DNA of 64,000 nt from Geosporobacter ferrireducens (GTDB lineage: Bacteria; Bacillota; Clostridia; Peptostreptococcales; Thermotaleaceae), in contig NZ_CP017269.1 in the NCBI RefSeq assembly GCF_001750685.1, positions 4,133,416 through 4,197,415 of the forward strand, given 5' to 3'. The notes beneath the pieces are model-generated. The model was given only the letters and a program-made list of their open reading frames with translations, was not told the DNA's origin and did no database searches. This document shows positions 42,979 through 52,501 of this stretch, in pieces (position 1 is the first letter of the stretch; each line of letters starts with the position of its first letter). Both the position numbers and the translations under genes were made by a program.

Positions 42979-45090
42979 ATGAATATCAGTTCCCGTACAA
43001 AACAAATCATACAGATATTGTGTCGGCAAAATGACTATACAACCATTGAAACCATTGGAAATCAGTTGGAAGTCAGTTCCCGTACGATTCTACGGGAGCT
43101 GACTTTCGTTGAAAAATGGTTATCAGCCAATGGTCATGCATTAGAAACGAAGAAAGGGACGGGCATTCGGCTCAGCGGAGGAAATAAAGCGAGAGAGGAT
43201 ATTTTAGCGCTGCTTCAAAATGAAAAAGTAGAAAAAAGTTTTACACCAGAAGAAAGACAAAACGTTATGCTTAGCGAGCTGCTGTTAAATAAAGAAATAA
43301 CAAAACTCTATTATTTTACGCGGATGTTTCATGTGACAGAAGGAACATTAACCCATGATTTGGATAAAATTGAAGAACGGTTGCGAAAGTATCAACTGGA
43401 TTTGATCAGAAAGCCGGGATTAGGCATCCTCATCGAGGGCAGTGAAAAAAATAAACGTCGTGCCGTAACGGATATATTTTATGAAAATGCAGGGCAAACA
43501 CAAGTATTGAATTCAATGCGTAAGAGAACCGTAAAAGATTCCAGCGAGAGATATTCTTCTAAAAATATCCCGCAGAATCCAATCTATCATTTTTTAAATC
43601 CTGCCGTTATAGACAATCTAGAGATTTTAACACGAAAAATTGAGAAGCAGCTAGGATATCAGCTTGCGGATGATGCTTACTCAGCCCTAATTATCCATTT
43701 GGCCATCGCACTACAGCGTATTCGGAATAATGAAAGAATCACAATGGATGAGCAGATTCTGCAACAGCTGCGGAGTACAAAGGAATTTTCAATTGCAGAA
43801 GAACTGGCCCAAGCGATTGAAAGTGCTCTTAATGTAGAGATTCCATTGGCTGAGATTGGCTATATAACCATGCATTTAAAAGGTTCAAAGGGAAGAAATT
43901 TGTTTTACAACAACGAGAAGTCTATTACGGAGGATTTTAAGCTGGTACGGTTGGCTAAAAAGATGGTGCATGTTGCAGAGCTGGAAACAGGATGCTATCT
44001 AGCGGAAAATGATAAACTGCTGATCGGCCTTGTACAGCACCTAGGGCCGGCACTCAATCGCATGAAATTAAACCTGGATATACGAAACCCCCTGTTAGAG
44101 GAAATTAGGAAGTTTTACCCCAAAATTTTTGAAACGGCTAAAAGATGTGTGACCGTTCTAGAAGAGCAAGAAAAGATTAAGGTACCAGAATCTGAGATAG
44201 CGTATATTGCGATGCATTTAGGTGCAGTGATTGAACAGAAAAAAAAGGAGCGTCAAATTAAATACCGTGTGGCAGTGGCTTGTACAAGCGGCATCGGTGC
44301 ATCCAGGCTGCTATCAAGTAGAATAGAGAAAGAATTTAGTAATTTGGATATTGTAGATTTGATTTCGATTATCAATATTCATGAGGAAAATCTCACTGAA
44401 GCAGGAATCGATTTTATCGTTTCCACATCTTATATTCCTGATTGTAAAATTCCTTTTATCATTGTAAATCCGCTTCTAAACCATGAGGATCAAAAAAAAT
44501 TGGAAAAATTCATTAGTAATTTTCATTATAAACAGAAAGAAAACAAAATCTCAAAGCAAAGTGGAATTCTGTTAAAGGAAAAATTTGAGATGTTAAGTAT
44601 ATGCAATCAAAGAATTTTACAGATATTAGAACATTTTAGATTATTGGAAGAACTGGATGTAAAAGATGTAGATTCTTTAATTCAAGAGATCTGTATAGAA
44701 TTTGTTGATAATACGGAGGAAAGAACCAGACTCTATACAGATTTGAAAAATCGTGAACAATTAGGGAGCACCTTATTAAAGCAAAAAGAAATTATGCTTC
44801 TACATTGTAGAACTTCTACGGTAAAAGAGCTTCATTTTACTGTATTTCGACTTCAGAAACCTATTTATACAAGGGGAATGAACGGGGAAACCGAAAGAAT
44901 TCAGGCAGGTACTGTGATGCTGGCACCTTACGATGCAGAAAAAATTGGTTTAGAAGTATTAAGTGAAATTACAAAGGGCTTGGTTGAAAATGATCATTTT
45001 TCCTCCTCCATTATTGAGGGTGAAAGAGAGGAAATATATAATGATCTTAGTTTAATCCTAGGGCGATTTTATCAGCAGAAGATGATGTAA
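42979..45090 (+). CDS. MtlR/BglG-type PTS-regulated transcription activator
   Basis: A 703-residue protein. Two N-terminal helix-turn-helix domains (about 1-160) are followed by two PRD domains (about 200-410, with conserved His in LIIHLAIAL and YIAMHLGAV), a IIB(Gat)-like domain (VAVACTSGIGASRLL) and a C-terminal IIA(Mtl)-like domain (MLLHCRTSTV). This is the MtlR layout, where phosphorylation by HPr and EII sets activity. Its likely target is the inverted repeat at 41391 before the operon. Confidence 0.9.
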   Translation: MNISSRTKQIIQILCRQNDYTTIETIGNQLEVSSRTILRELTFVEKWLSANGHALETKKGTGIRLSGGNKAREDILALLQNEKVEKSFTPEERQNVMLSELLLNKEITKLYYFTRMFHVTEGTLTHDLDKIEERLRKYQLDLIRKPGLGILIEGSEKNKRRAVTDIFYENAGQTQVLNSMRKRTVKDSSERYSSKNIPQNPIYHFLNPAVIDNLEILTRKIEKQLGYQLADDAYSALIIHLAIALQRIRNNERITMDEQILQQLRSTKEFSIAEELAQAIESALNVEIPLAEIGYITMHLKGSKGRNLFYNNEKSITEDFKLVRLAKKMVHVAELETGCYLAENDKLLIGLVQHLGPALNRMKLNLDIRNPLLEEIRKFYPKIFETAKRCVTVLEEQEKIKVPESEIAYIAMHLGAVIEQKKKERQIKYRVAVACTSGIGASRLLSSRIEKEFSNLDIVDLISIINIHEENLTEAGIDFIVSTSYIPDCKIPFIIVNPLLNHEDQKKLEKFISNFHYKQKENKISKQSGILLKEKFEMLSICNQRILQILEHFRLLEELDVKDVDSLIQEICIEFVDNTEERTRLYTDLKNREQLGSTLLKQKEIMLLHCRTSTVKELHFTVFRLQKPIYTRGMNGETERIQAGTVMLAPYDAEKIGLEVLSEITKGLVENDHFSSSIIEGEREEIYNDLSLILGRFYQQKMM

Positions 45091-45117
45091 ATGAAAGAAT
45101 ATGAGGAGGTGCTTTGC

Positions 45118-47010
45118 GTGGTAATGCAGATAAGTTCTAAGGAAAAGCCTGCATCAAATATGCATATGAATATACAACGATTCGGCAGATTTTTAAGTGG
45201 GATGGTAATGCCAAACATTGGAGCATTTATTGCCTGGGGTTTGATTACCGCATTGTTTATACCCACTGGATGGATACCCAATGAGAATCTGTCAAAGCTA
45301 GTTGAACCGATGATTATTTATTTGCTCCCTGTTTTGATTGGGTTTACGGGAGGAAAAATGGTCGCAGGAATCCGGGGGGGCCTTTTGGGAGCGGTGGCAA
45401 CGATGGGGATTATCGTTGGTGCAGGCGTCCCGATGTTTCTAGGGGCTATGATCATGGGGCCGCTGGGTGGATTTGTGATTCAGAAGGTAGATCGGATGTT
45501 TGCGGAAAAGATACCGGCAGGCTTTGAGATGTTGGTTAACAATTTCACTGCGGGAATTGTTGGTGCAGGTTTAGCTATTGCTGCCTATATTGGGGTTGGT
45601 CCCGTTGTAATAACCTTAAATTTAATAATAAAAGGATTGGTGGAGAAAGCTGCTCTTGCCGGTTTGCTGCCTATTGCATCTTTGGTAATTGAGCCTGCTA
45701 AGATATTGTTTTTAAATAATGCGTTGAATCATGGCGTATTAGGACCCATGGGAATACAACAGGTCAGCGAAAGCGGAAAATCCATATTCTTTTTGTTAGA
45801 AACAAATCCAGGGCCTGGCTTGGGATTACTGCTCGCATATTATGTTTTTTCAAAAAGCATGGTTAAACAATCGGCACCGGGAGCAATGATCATTCACTTT
45901 CTGGGTGGAATCCATGAGATCTATTTTCCCTATGTGCTGATGAATCCGTTATTGATCTTTGCAGTGATTGCGGGCGGCTGCGCTGGCGTATTTACTTTTG
46001 TTCTCTTAGGGGCTGGATTAGTGGCAACACCCTCACCAGGCAGTATTTTTGCACTGCTTGCAATGACGCCTAAAGGAAGTGTATTGCCGGTATTGGCAGG
46101 GGTATTGATATCTGCAGCTGTTACATTTATCGTTTCAGCGCCTATCATCAAAAGAAGAAAATTTTTAGAGGATGAAGAGAAATTAGAAACGGCCAAAGAA
46201 CAAGTAAAAAGACTGAAAGGGCAAAAAATAGACACAGAGCTAAATATTAATTTGGACGGGGAGATTAAAAAAATTGTGTTTGCCTGCGATGCCGGAATGG
46301 GTTCAAGTGCCATGGGGGCAAGTACTTTACGGAATAAACTTAAAAAGCAAGGTATTCATGTGGAAGTGGTTAATGAAGCAATTGAAAATATTCCGACAGA
46401 TGCACAGGTTGTCATTACCCATGAAAATTTATCTACGAGGGCAAAGCTGGCAGCACCTCAGGCAGAGCATATTTTGATAAAAGACTTTATTGAAACCCCG
46501 GTCTATGATCAATTGGTAGAACACCTTGAAAAGCTTAAAGCGGTAAAACCTGAAAAACCAAGAGAGTCATTGCGAATAGACGAACTTCCTGTATTACAAA
46601 AAAAGAACATCCGACTGGGTGAAAAAAGCGTTGGAAAGATAGAAGCCATTAAGATGGCCGGTCAGCTGCTGGCAGAGAGCGGATATGTGACGGAAGATTA
46701 TATTGATGCAATGGTTCAAAGGGAAAATGATTTAAGTACCTATATTGGCAATGGTATTGCCATACCCCATGGCGTAGCAAGCGGGAAAATGCAGATTCGC
46801 AAAACGGGGATTACCATATTGCAATTCCCGGAAGGAATAGATTTCGGAGAAGGTATGGCACATCTTGTTGTAGGAATTGCAGGAGTAGGCAATGAACATC
46901 TAGCTATTTTATCTAACTTAGCTTCTGTCATGGAGGATGATGAGATTGCAGAGGGACTAAAAACTACGACAGATTTAGAATATGTGTATAAACTGTTTAC
47001 AAAAAAATAG
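45118..47010 (+). CDS. PTS mannitol-type transporter, IICBA
   Basis: About 630 residues. The IICB part is very similar to the IICB encoded at 41533 (GRFLSGMVMPNIG, GGIHEIYFPYV, phosphocysteine loop FACDAGMGSSAMGAS). It adds a C-terminal IIA domain (about 490-630) with the phospho-His segment IGNGIAIPHGV. The start is most likely GTG 45118 after GAGGAGGTG; an ATG at 45091 lies at the end of the activator gene. Two enzyme II copies flanking their activator suggest a local duplication. Confidence 0.87.
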   Translation: MVMQISSKEKPASNMHMNIQRFGRFLSGMVMPNIGAFIAWGLITALFIPTGWIPNENLSKLVEPMIIYLLPVLIGFTGGKMVAGIRGGLLGAVATMGIIVGAGVPMFLGAMIMGPLGGFVIQKVDRMFAEKIPAGFEMLVNNFTAGIVGAGLAIAAYIGVGPVVITLNLIIKGLVEKAALAGLLPIASLVIEPAKILFLNNALNHGVLGPMGIQQVSESGKSIFFLLETNPGPGLGLLLAYYVFSKSMVKQSAPGAMIIHFLGGIHEIYFPYVLMNPLLIFAVIAGGCAGVFTFVLLGAGLVATPSPGSIFALLAMTPKGSVLPVLAGVLISAAVTFIVSAPIIKRRKFLEDEEKLETAKEQVKRLKGQKIDTELNINLDGEIKKIVFACDAGMGSSAMGASTLRNKLKKQGIHVEVVNEAIENIPTDAQVVITHENLSTRAKLAAPQAEHILIKDFIETPVYDQLVEHLEKLKAVKPEKPRESLRIDELPVLQKKNIRLGEKSVGKIEAIKMAGQLLAESGYVTEDYIDAMVQRENDLSTYIGNGIAIPHGVASGKMQIRKTGITILQFPEGIDFGEGMAHLVVGIAGVGNEHLAILSNLASVMEDDEIAEGLKTTTDLEYVYKLFTKK

Positions 47011-47038
47011 TATAGTCTGAAAACAAAGGAGCGCGCTT

Positions 47039-47974
47039 ATGATCATTACTGTTACACTCAATCCTGCATTGGATAAAACCATTTTATTAGATATTTTGAA
47101 AGTAGGAAGCGTGAACCGTGTGTGTCAAGTTAGGGAAGATGCAGGCGGAAAAGGGATTAATGTTTCTAAAATGATTCGCAATCTCAAGGGAGAAACACTG
47201 GCGACCGGATTCCTAGGAGGGCAGACAGGGGCCCGTATTAGAACCCAGTTAGAACAAATGGAAATCCAGCATGGGTTTATTGAAGTGGAAGGAAATACAA
47301 GAACCAATATTAAGGTAGTAGATACAAAAAATAAAATCTACACAGATATCAACGAACCTGGCGCAGCTTTAGCGGAAAATGTGCTCATAAAGCTTGAAAA
47401 TTTAATATTTTCTCGTGTAAAGGAAGAGGATCTGATCGTTTTTTCAGGGAGTATTCCCCAAAATGTTCCAAAAAGCATCTATGCAAAGTGGATCATAAAG
47501 GCCAATCGGATAGGTGTAAAAACAATTCTGGATGCAGATGGTGAAGTGCTTCGGAAAGGCGTTCAAGCAGGACCTTATATGATCAAGCCTAATATTTATG
47601 AATTGGAAATGTTATTTGATAGAAAAATTGAAACAATGAAGGAAATTGTTGAAGCGGCACAGTCCCTGCTTGAGTATGGAATAAAAATCATCGCCGTTTC
47701 TATGGGTGAGCAGGGAAGTGTATTTGTTACCCAGGATAAAACATTGGTTGCAGAGGCGATCAAGACAGATGTAAAAAGTACAGTAGGTGCAGGAGATTCG
47801 GTGGTTGGTGCTTTGGCTTATGCAATCAGTAAAAAAATGGATCTGGAAGAGGGCATTGAACTGGCAATTGCTGCGGCCACGGCAACCATTGGGAATGAAG
47901 GAACTGAAATGGGAACCTTGGAGCAAATCAAAAATTTAATGAAGCAAGTAAAAATAAAATCTATACGTTGCTAA
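47039..47974 (+). CDS. PfkB-family sugar-phosphate kinase (1-phosphofructokinase type)
   Basis: A 311-residue ribokinase-fold kinase with the N-terminal VTLNPALDKTI, GGKGINVSKM, and the catalytic GAGDSVVGA near the end. It matches 1-phosphofructokinase or tagatose-6-phosphate kinase. It would phosphorylate the ketose phosphate formed after PTS uptake and the dehydrogenase step, yielding a bisphosphate for aldolase. AAAGGAGCG precedes the ATG. Confidence 0.88.
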   Translation: MIITVTLNPALDKTILLDILKVGSVNRVCQVREDAGGKGINVSKMIRNLKGETLATGFLGGQTGARIRTQLEQMEIQHGFIEVEGNTRTNIKVVDTKNKIYTDINEPGAALAENVLIKLENLIFSRVKEEDLIVFSGSIPQNVPKSIYAKWIIKANRIGVKTILDADGEVLRKGVQAGPYMIKPNIYELEMLFDRKIETMKEIVEAAQSLLEYGIKIIAVSMGEQGSVFVTQDKTLVAEAIKTDVKSTVGAGDSVVGALAYAISKKMDLEEGIELAIAAATATIGNEGTEMGTLEQIKNLMKQVKIKSIRC

Positions 47975-47992
47975 TCTATGGAGGGTGAATAT

Positions 47993-49255
47993 ATGAAGAC
48001 AAGAGCAGTACGATTATACGGAGCAAATGACTTAAGATTGGAAGAATTTGAGCTGCCGGAGATTCAGGAGGATGAAATATTAGCCCGCGTAGTATCGGAT
48101 AGTATTTGTATGTCGACCTATAAGGCGGTAATCTTAGGAAATAAGCATAAACGCGTACCCGATGACGTTGCAGAAAATCCTACGATTACCGGCCATGAGT
48201 TTGCAGGTGTTATTGTAAAGGTAGGAAAGAAGTGGCAAGATCAGTTTAAGCCGGGGCAAAAATTTGCATTACAGCCGGCATTAAACTACAAAGGCAGTCC
48301 CTACGCCCCAGGTTATTCTTATCCTTATTTCGGCGGAAATGCTACCTATATTATCATTCCCCAGGAAGTAATGGAGTTAGGTTTTTTGCTGGATTATGAA
48401 GGAAAGGCTTTCTATGAGGCGTCCTTAGCGGAACCGATGTCCTGTATCATTGGAGGATTTCACGCCAACTACCATACGGAAACCGGAAAATATGTACACC
48501 ACATGGGTATTGTAAAAGGCGGCAAAATGGCACTATTAGCAGGTTGCGGACCTATGGGCCTTGGAGCCATCGATTATGCCCTGCATTGTGAACGAAAACC
48601 AAGGCTTTTAGTCGTTACAGATATTGATGCGGAGAGATTAAAGCGGGCAGAAAAGTTATTTCCTGTAGAGGAAGGCTCAAAAAATGGTGTAGAGCTTCAC
48701 TATGTAAATACAAAGGATATGGATCAGCCCGCAGCGTTCTTAAATCAATTTACAGGAGGGACCGGATTTGATGACGTTTTCGTCTATGCGCCTGTCCGTT
48801 CCCTGATTGAGGATGCTGACGTGATTTTGGGAAAGGACGGATGCCTCAATTTCTTTGCAGGACCGACAGATACAGGATTTAAGGCAGAAGTCAACTTTTA
48901 CAATGTGCATTATGCACCTACCCACATTATGGGATCTACTGGCGGAAACGACGACGATATGAGAGAATCCTTGGAAATGTCAGCGAAGGGATTGATTAAT
49001 CCAGCGGTAATGGTTACCCATGTAGGGGGAATCGACAGCGTGATAGATACCACATTGAATCTTCCTCAGATTCCTGGTGGCAAGAAGCTGATATACTGTA
49101 ACATAGAAATGGAACTGACAGCTATCGAAGATTTTGAAAAGAAAGGAAAAGAAGATCCTTTTTTCGCAGAACTGGGTCGAATTGTTGCTGCGCATAATGG
49201 TCTATGGTCGGCAGAGGCTGAAACATATTTACTAGAAAATAGATCTATTGAATAG
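47993..49255 (+). CDS. Zinc-type alcohol dehydrogenase, L-sorbose-1-phosphate reductase-like
   Basis: A 420-residue medium-chain dehydrogenase. It has GHEFAGVIVKVG, the nucleotide-binding LLAGCGPMGLGAIDYA and a long C-terminal region with STGGNDDDMRESL, as in SorE-type sorbose-1-phosphate reductases. It would interconvert a hexitol phosphate and ketose phosphate. No classical mtlD is present, so this enzyme may replace it. Start at ATG 47993 after GGAGGGTGA. It is followed by an HPr gene. Confidence 0.82.
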   Translation: MKTRAVRLYGANDLRLEEFELPEIQEDEILARVVSDSICMSTYKAVILGNKHKRVPDDVAENPTITGHEFAGVIVKVGKKWQDQFKPGQKFALQPALNYKGSPYAPGYSYPYFGGNATYIIIPQEVMELGFLLDYEGKAFYEASLAEPMSCIIGGFHANYHTETGKYVHHMGIVKGGKMALLAGCGPMGLGAIDYALHCERKPRLLVVTDIDAERLKRAEKLFPVEEGSKNGVELHYVNTKDMDQPAAFLNQFTGGTGFDDVFVYAPVRSLIEDADVILGKDGCLNFFAGPTDTGFKAEVNFYNVHYAPTHIMGSTGGNDDDMRESLEMSAKGLINPAVMVTHVGGIDSVIDTTLNLPQIPGGKKLIYCNIEMELTAIEDFEKKGKEDPFFAELGRIVAAHNGLWSAEAETYLLENRSIE

Positions 49256-49271
49256 CGGGGAGGATTCAATC

Positions 49272-49541
49272 ATGGTAGAAGTATCGATGATAGTTAAAAA
49301 TGAAAATGGCTTGCATGCAAGGCCTGCAAGTCTATTTTCTAAAGCTGCTGCAAAATATAAATCGGATATTAAGGTAATTAAAAATGGAGACCACAGCAAA
49401 ACCTGTAATCCTAAAAGTATTATATCTTTATTAAGCCTAGGGATTTACAAAGGTGACCAACTGACAATCAGTGCCAGTGGTGAGGATGAGGAATTCGCTG
49501 TAAAAGAACTGCAGGAATTTCTGGAAAAGGGAATCGATTAA
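49272..49541 (+). CDS. HPr-family phosphocarrier protein
   Basis: An 89-residue PTS phosphocarrier. The phospho-His site is NENGLHARPAS and a regulatory Ser lies in PKSIISLLSLGI, so both His and Ser phosphorylation are possible. Start at ATG 49272 after GGGGAGGA. It closes the PTS operon. This is probably an operon-specific HPr; enzyme I is not in the window. It ends just before a strong hairpin shared with the convergent AI-2 genes. Confidence 0.9.
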   Translation: MVEVSMIVKNENGLHARPASLFSKAAAKYKSDIKVIKNGDHSKTCNPKSIISLLSLGIYKGDQLTISASGEDEEFAVKELQEFLEKGID

Positions 49542-49567
49542 ATGAAAATGGAAAAAGCAGTATGATA

Positions 49568-49606
49568 ACAAGCGTCAAGTGAAGATCTTCACTTGACGCT
49601 TGTTTA
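49568..49606. terminator. Bidirectional terminator, PTS operon / lsrF
   Basis: A perfect stem, ACAAGCGTCAAGTGAAGA and its complement. Confidence 0.9.
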
Positions 49607-49626
49607 TAGATGGATGTTTCTTATTT

Positions 49627-50499
49627 TTACTTAGTATCCATGTAGAATTCATAAGCTGTTTTTCCTGTATATTTTTCGTGAACGATTTTTGCGACGGCTT
49701 TTGTCATCGCCTTAGGATTTTCTGCTTGGAAGATATTTCTGCCCATATCAACACCACTCGCGCCTTCTTGTATTGCTTTATACGCCATTTCAAGAGCAGA
49801 TTCTTCGGGAAGCTTTTTCCCCCCAGCGATAACGATCGGAACAGGACATGCAGCTGTTACTTTTTCGAACTCGTCGCAGTAGTAGGTTTTAATAATTTGC
49901 GCACCAAGTTCTGCTAGAACTCTTGTTGCTAACAAGAAGAAACGTGTGTCACGAACCATGTTTTTTCCAACTGCTACCACACCAAGAGTAGGTATTCCAT
50001 AGCGATTACCTGCATCAATCGTTTTAACAAGATTTTGGAGGGAACTTTTCTCCTCTTCAGTACCGATGAAGGTTTGAACTGCCATACAGGAGGCATTCAT
50101 TCTGATCGCATCTTCAATGTCAACTCCGATAACTTCTTTAATTACATCCTCAGAAGCTACTGTGCTGCCAGCTGAACATCTTAGTGCTATAGCTTTATTA
50201 AATGTGGGGGGGACACAACTACGTAATCCTCCTCTTGTGGCCATAAAGACATCAATATCTTCTGCTAATTCGGGAATAACAAGATCTAACCTTTCAAGCC
50301 CGAAGGTTGAACCCATTATGTAGCCATGATCAAATGCCAGCATTAATGTGTTGCCGCTTTTAGGATTGAATATTCTAGATAGTCTATCCTTCATTCCCCA
50401 ATCAACGTGATCCATTCCTTTAACATGAAAACTGGATTTAGGTTGTGGTACACCAATATAATAATCTTTTGCATTTTTGTTACCTACTACATCTGCCAT
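49627..50499 (-). CDS. lsrF: AI-2 processing thiolase LsrF
   Basis: A 290-residue class I aldolase-fold enzyme matching LsrF, which transfers acetyl from 3-hydroxy-5-phosphonooxypentane-2,4-dione to CoA in AI-2 breakdown. It has LMLAFDHGYIMG, the Schiff-base-type lysine segment AQIIKTYYCDEF, VIAGGKKLPEE and GASGVDMGRNIFQ. Start at ATG 50499 after AGGAGGAGG; a longer TTG reading would run over the ribosome site. It is last in the leftward operon lsrR-lsrK-cupin-lsrF. Confidence 0.9.
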   Translation of the reverse strand: MADVVGNKNAKDYYIGVPQPKSSFHVKGMDHVDWGMKDRLSRIFNPKSGNTLMLAFDHGYIMGSTFGLERLDLVIPELAEDIDVFMATRGGLRSCVPPTFNKAIALRCSAGSTVASEDVIKEVIGVDIEDAIRMNASCMAVQTFIGTEEEKSSLQNLVKTIDAGNRYGIPTLGVVAVGKNMVRDTRFFLLATRVLAELGAQIIKTYYCDEFEKVTAACPVPIVIAGGKKLPEESALEMAYKAIQEGASGVDMGRNIFQAENPKAMTKAVAKIVHEKYTGKTAYEFYMDTK

Positions 50500-50537
50500 A
50501 ATTATCCTCCTCCTAACCAATACATAACATCTCTTTG

Positions 50538-50882
50538 CTAAACAAGGGAAACTTCGACCTTATCACTTTCCTGATAAGGGGCAAGGCAAAATACAGCCTT
50601 TGCTATAGTATCTGAAAGATTCTTAAGATAGTGTGTTTCCTGGGGTTCCACATGTACGAAATCCCCTTTCTTGCATAAAATTTTTTTTCCGTTAATAGTA
50701 AATTCAATTTCTCCTTCGAGTATGAAAAAATTTTCTTCCATGACGTTGTGATAATGATTATTAAAGTCTTGACCTGGCTTTAATACTACTACACCCATAT
50801 TTGCTCTTGGACCTTTGAGAAGATATTTGGGTCCGCTGTCGCCGAAACGATATTCAAGCTCACTTTCATGCAGATGAAACAT
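50538..50882 (-). CDS. Cupin protein of the lsr operon (LsrG position)
   Basis: A 114-residue single-domain cupin. The first motif is GQDFNNHYHNVMEENFFILEG (His, His, Glu metal ligands) and the second GDFVHVEPQETHYLKN. In enteric lsr operons the isomerase LsrG, an ABM-fold protein, acts between LsrK and LsrF; no LsrG gene is here. A cupin in this place could be a non-homologous replacement that handles phospho-AI-2. This role is inferred only from position. Start at ATG 50882 after AAGGAGGT. Confidence 0.8.
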   Translation of the reverse strand: MFHLHESELEYRFGDSGPKYLLKGPRANMGVVVLKPGQDFNNHYHNVMEENFFILEGEIEFTINGKKILCKKGDFVHVEPQETHYLKNLSDTIAKAVFCLAPYQESDKVEVSLV

Positions 50883-50907
50883 TTGATTACCTCCTTGAAT
50901 CAATATT

Positions 50908-52470
50908 TTAAAGTCCGGGAGCCTTCCACATATATTCGGTAATGCCGTTGTCGGAAATCTTTAACTGAGCACTATACATTTGCTTCCATGATTTAAAAAG
51001 TTTATCGTATGTTTTCTGATTTTCAGGGTTGGGCGTATATTGGTGGTCCCACAGGACAAGTGCAGAGGACGCAGATTCAATACTCTCGTATATTCCAGCA
51101 CCGACGCCTGCACATATTGCAGCGCCTAATGCAGTAGCTTCCTTGACTTTTGGAACCTTTACATTAACACCTAACACATCCGCCATTATCTGACACCATA
51201 ATTTGCTCTTGGACGCTCCATTTGCGAAAATTATCTCAGTAGGCCTATTTCCTGTCAGTTCTATTACCATTTCTAAGTGTCCTTTTGTCACAAGAGCAGC
51301 ATTTTCAAGTAAAGATCTATAGAATGTATAGCGGTTAAATTTTTCTGCATCAAGTGCAAAGTTTGTAAAGGTAGGGGATGCATGTTTCCAAGAAATATAA
51401 TTCATCACATCGGAAAAAGCACACATCATACCATAGCTGCCAGCAGGTATTTGCTCAGCTTCTTTATCCATTAGCATGTAGGGATCTTCATTTATTTGTT
51501 GTGCTATTTGTTTTTCAAGCTGACAAAACCCATCTCGATACCAGCGCATTACTAATCCTGGAAAAAAGGCAATTGCTTCATATTGAAATAGACCTGGTAC
51601 AGCGTGACAATTTATCCTAATACGGCAATGATTGTCTGTTTTAGGAATAATCGTGTTGCATTCCAATTGCCAGAAGCTGCCTCCCAATACGGCAATCTGA
51701 TTTTCCAACACAGCGCCTACGCCGATGGTTCCTAGCTGAGCATCGCCGCCGCCAGCAACTACAAGTGTACTTGTGCTTAAACCTGTGATAAGACTACATG
51801 ACTCGGATACGTTGCCGACGACACTGCCGCTCTCGAATATAGAGGGGAATATATCATCCTTAAGGCCACATTTTTTAGAAATCTCTGGCTGCCAATTTCT
51901 TTTTTCCAAATTAAACATTCCTGTCGTACAACCATTAGAAGGCTCTACAGATAGCACCCCTGATAATTTATAAATAAGCCAGTCATTCAGCATTGTAATT
52001 GTTTTTACTTTGTTATAAATCTCGGGCATATATTTTTTTACCCATAGGATACGAGGAAGTGCACCTAGTGCAAAGGTTTGCCCAGATATTTTGTAAAGCG
52101 CTCTCTCTAATGATAGATCCTTTGCAATTAATTCTTCCACTTCGGCTCCAGCTCGGGAATCAACATTGGCACAGGCCCATATCTCTTCACCGTTTTCATC
52201 ATATAAGACAATTCCCTCACGCATACTGGTTGTAGAAATTGCAGCGATATCCGAGCTGGATATGCCCGTACTGGAAAGGACTGTTCTAATACAGTCTACT
52301 GTAAGCTGCCAGTTATATTTTACATCAAAATCCATTGAGCCTGGATATTCAGGATATCCTTTGTGCTCCCATTCATGTTGCGCTACACCGAGTTGGTTTC
52401 CATTAAGATCAAAAATAACTGCCCTAACACTTCCTGTACCAGCGTCAATAGCCATCAAGTATTTTGACAT
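50908..52470 (-). CDS. lsrK: Autoinducer-2 kinase LsrK
   Basis: A 520-residue FGGY-family kinase matching LsrK, which phosphorylates the open form of AI-2 (DPD) in the cytoplasm. It has the N-terminal phosphate loop MAIDAGTGSVRAVIFD, STTSMREGIVLYD, the conserved VVAGGGDAQLGTIGVGA and EIIFANGASKSKLWCQI near the ATP site. Ribosome site GGAGGTTG. It lies between the lsrR gene and the cupin, in the order expected for an AI-2 processing operon. Confidence 0.93.
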   Translation of the reverse strand: MSKYLMAIDAGTGSVRAVIFDLNGNQLGVAQHEWEHKGYPEYPGSMDFDVKYNWQLTVDCIRTVLSSTGISSSDIAAISTTSMREGIVLYDENGEEIWACANVDSRAGAEVEELIAKDLSLERALYKISGQTFALGALPRILWVKKYMPEIYNKVKTITMLNDWLIYKLSGVLSVEPSNGCTTGMFNLEKRNWQPEISKKCGLKDDIFPSIFESGSVVGNVSESCSLITGLSTSTLVVAGGGDAQLGTIGVGAVLENQIAVLGGSFWQLECNTIIPKTDNHCRIRINCHAVPGLFQYEAIAFFPGLVMRWYRDGFCQLEKQIAQQINEDPYMLMDKEAEQIPAGSYGMMCAFSDVMNYISWKHASPTFTNFALDAEKFNRYTFYRSLLENAALVTKGHLEMVIELTGNRPTEIIFANGASKSKLWCQIMADVLGVNVKVPKVKEATALGAAICAGVGAGIYESIESASSALVLWDHQYTPNPENQKTYDKLFKSWKQMYSAQLKISDNGITEYMWKAPGL

Positions 52471-52501
52471 AATTCAACCTCCAATCTATTTTTATCTTGT
52501 T

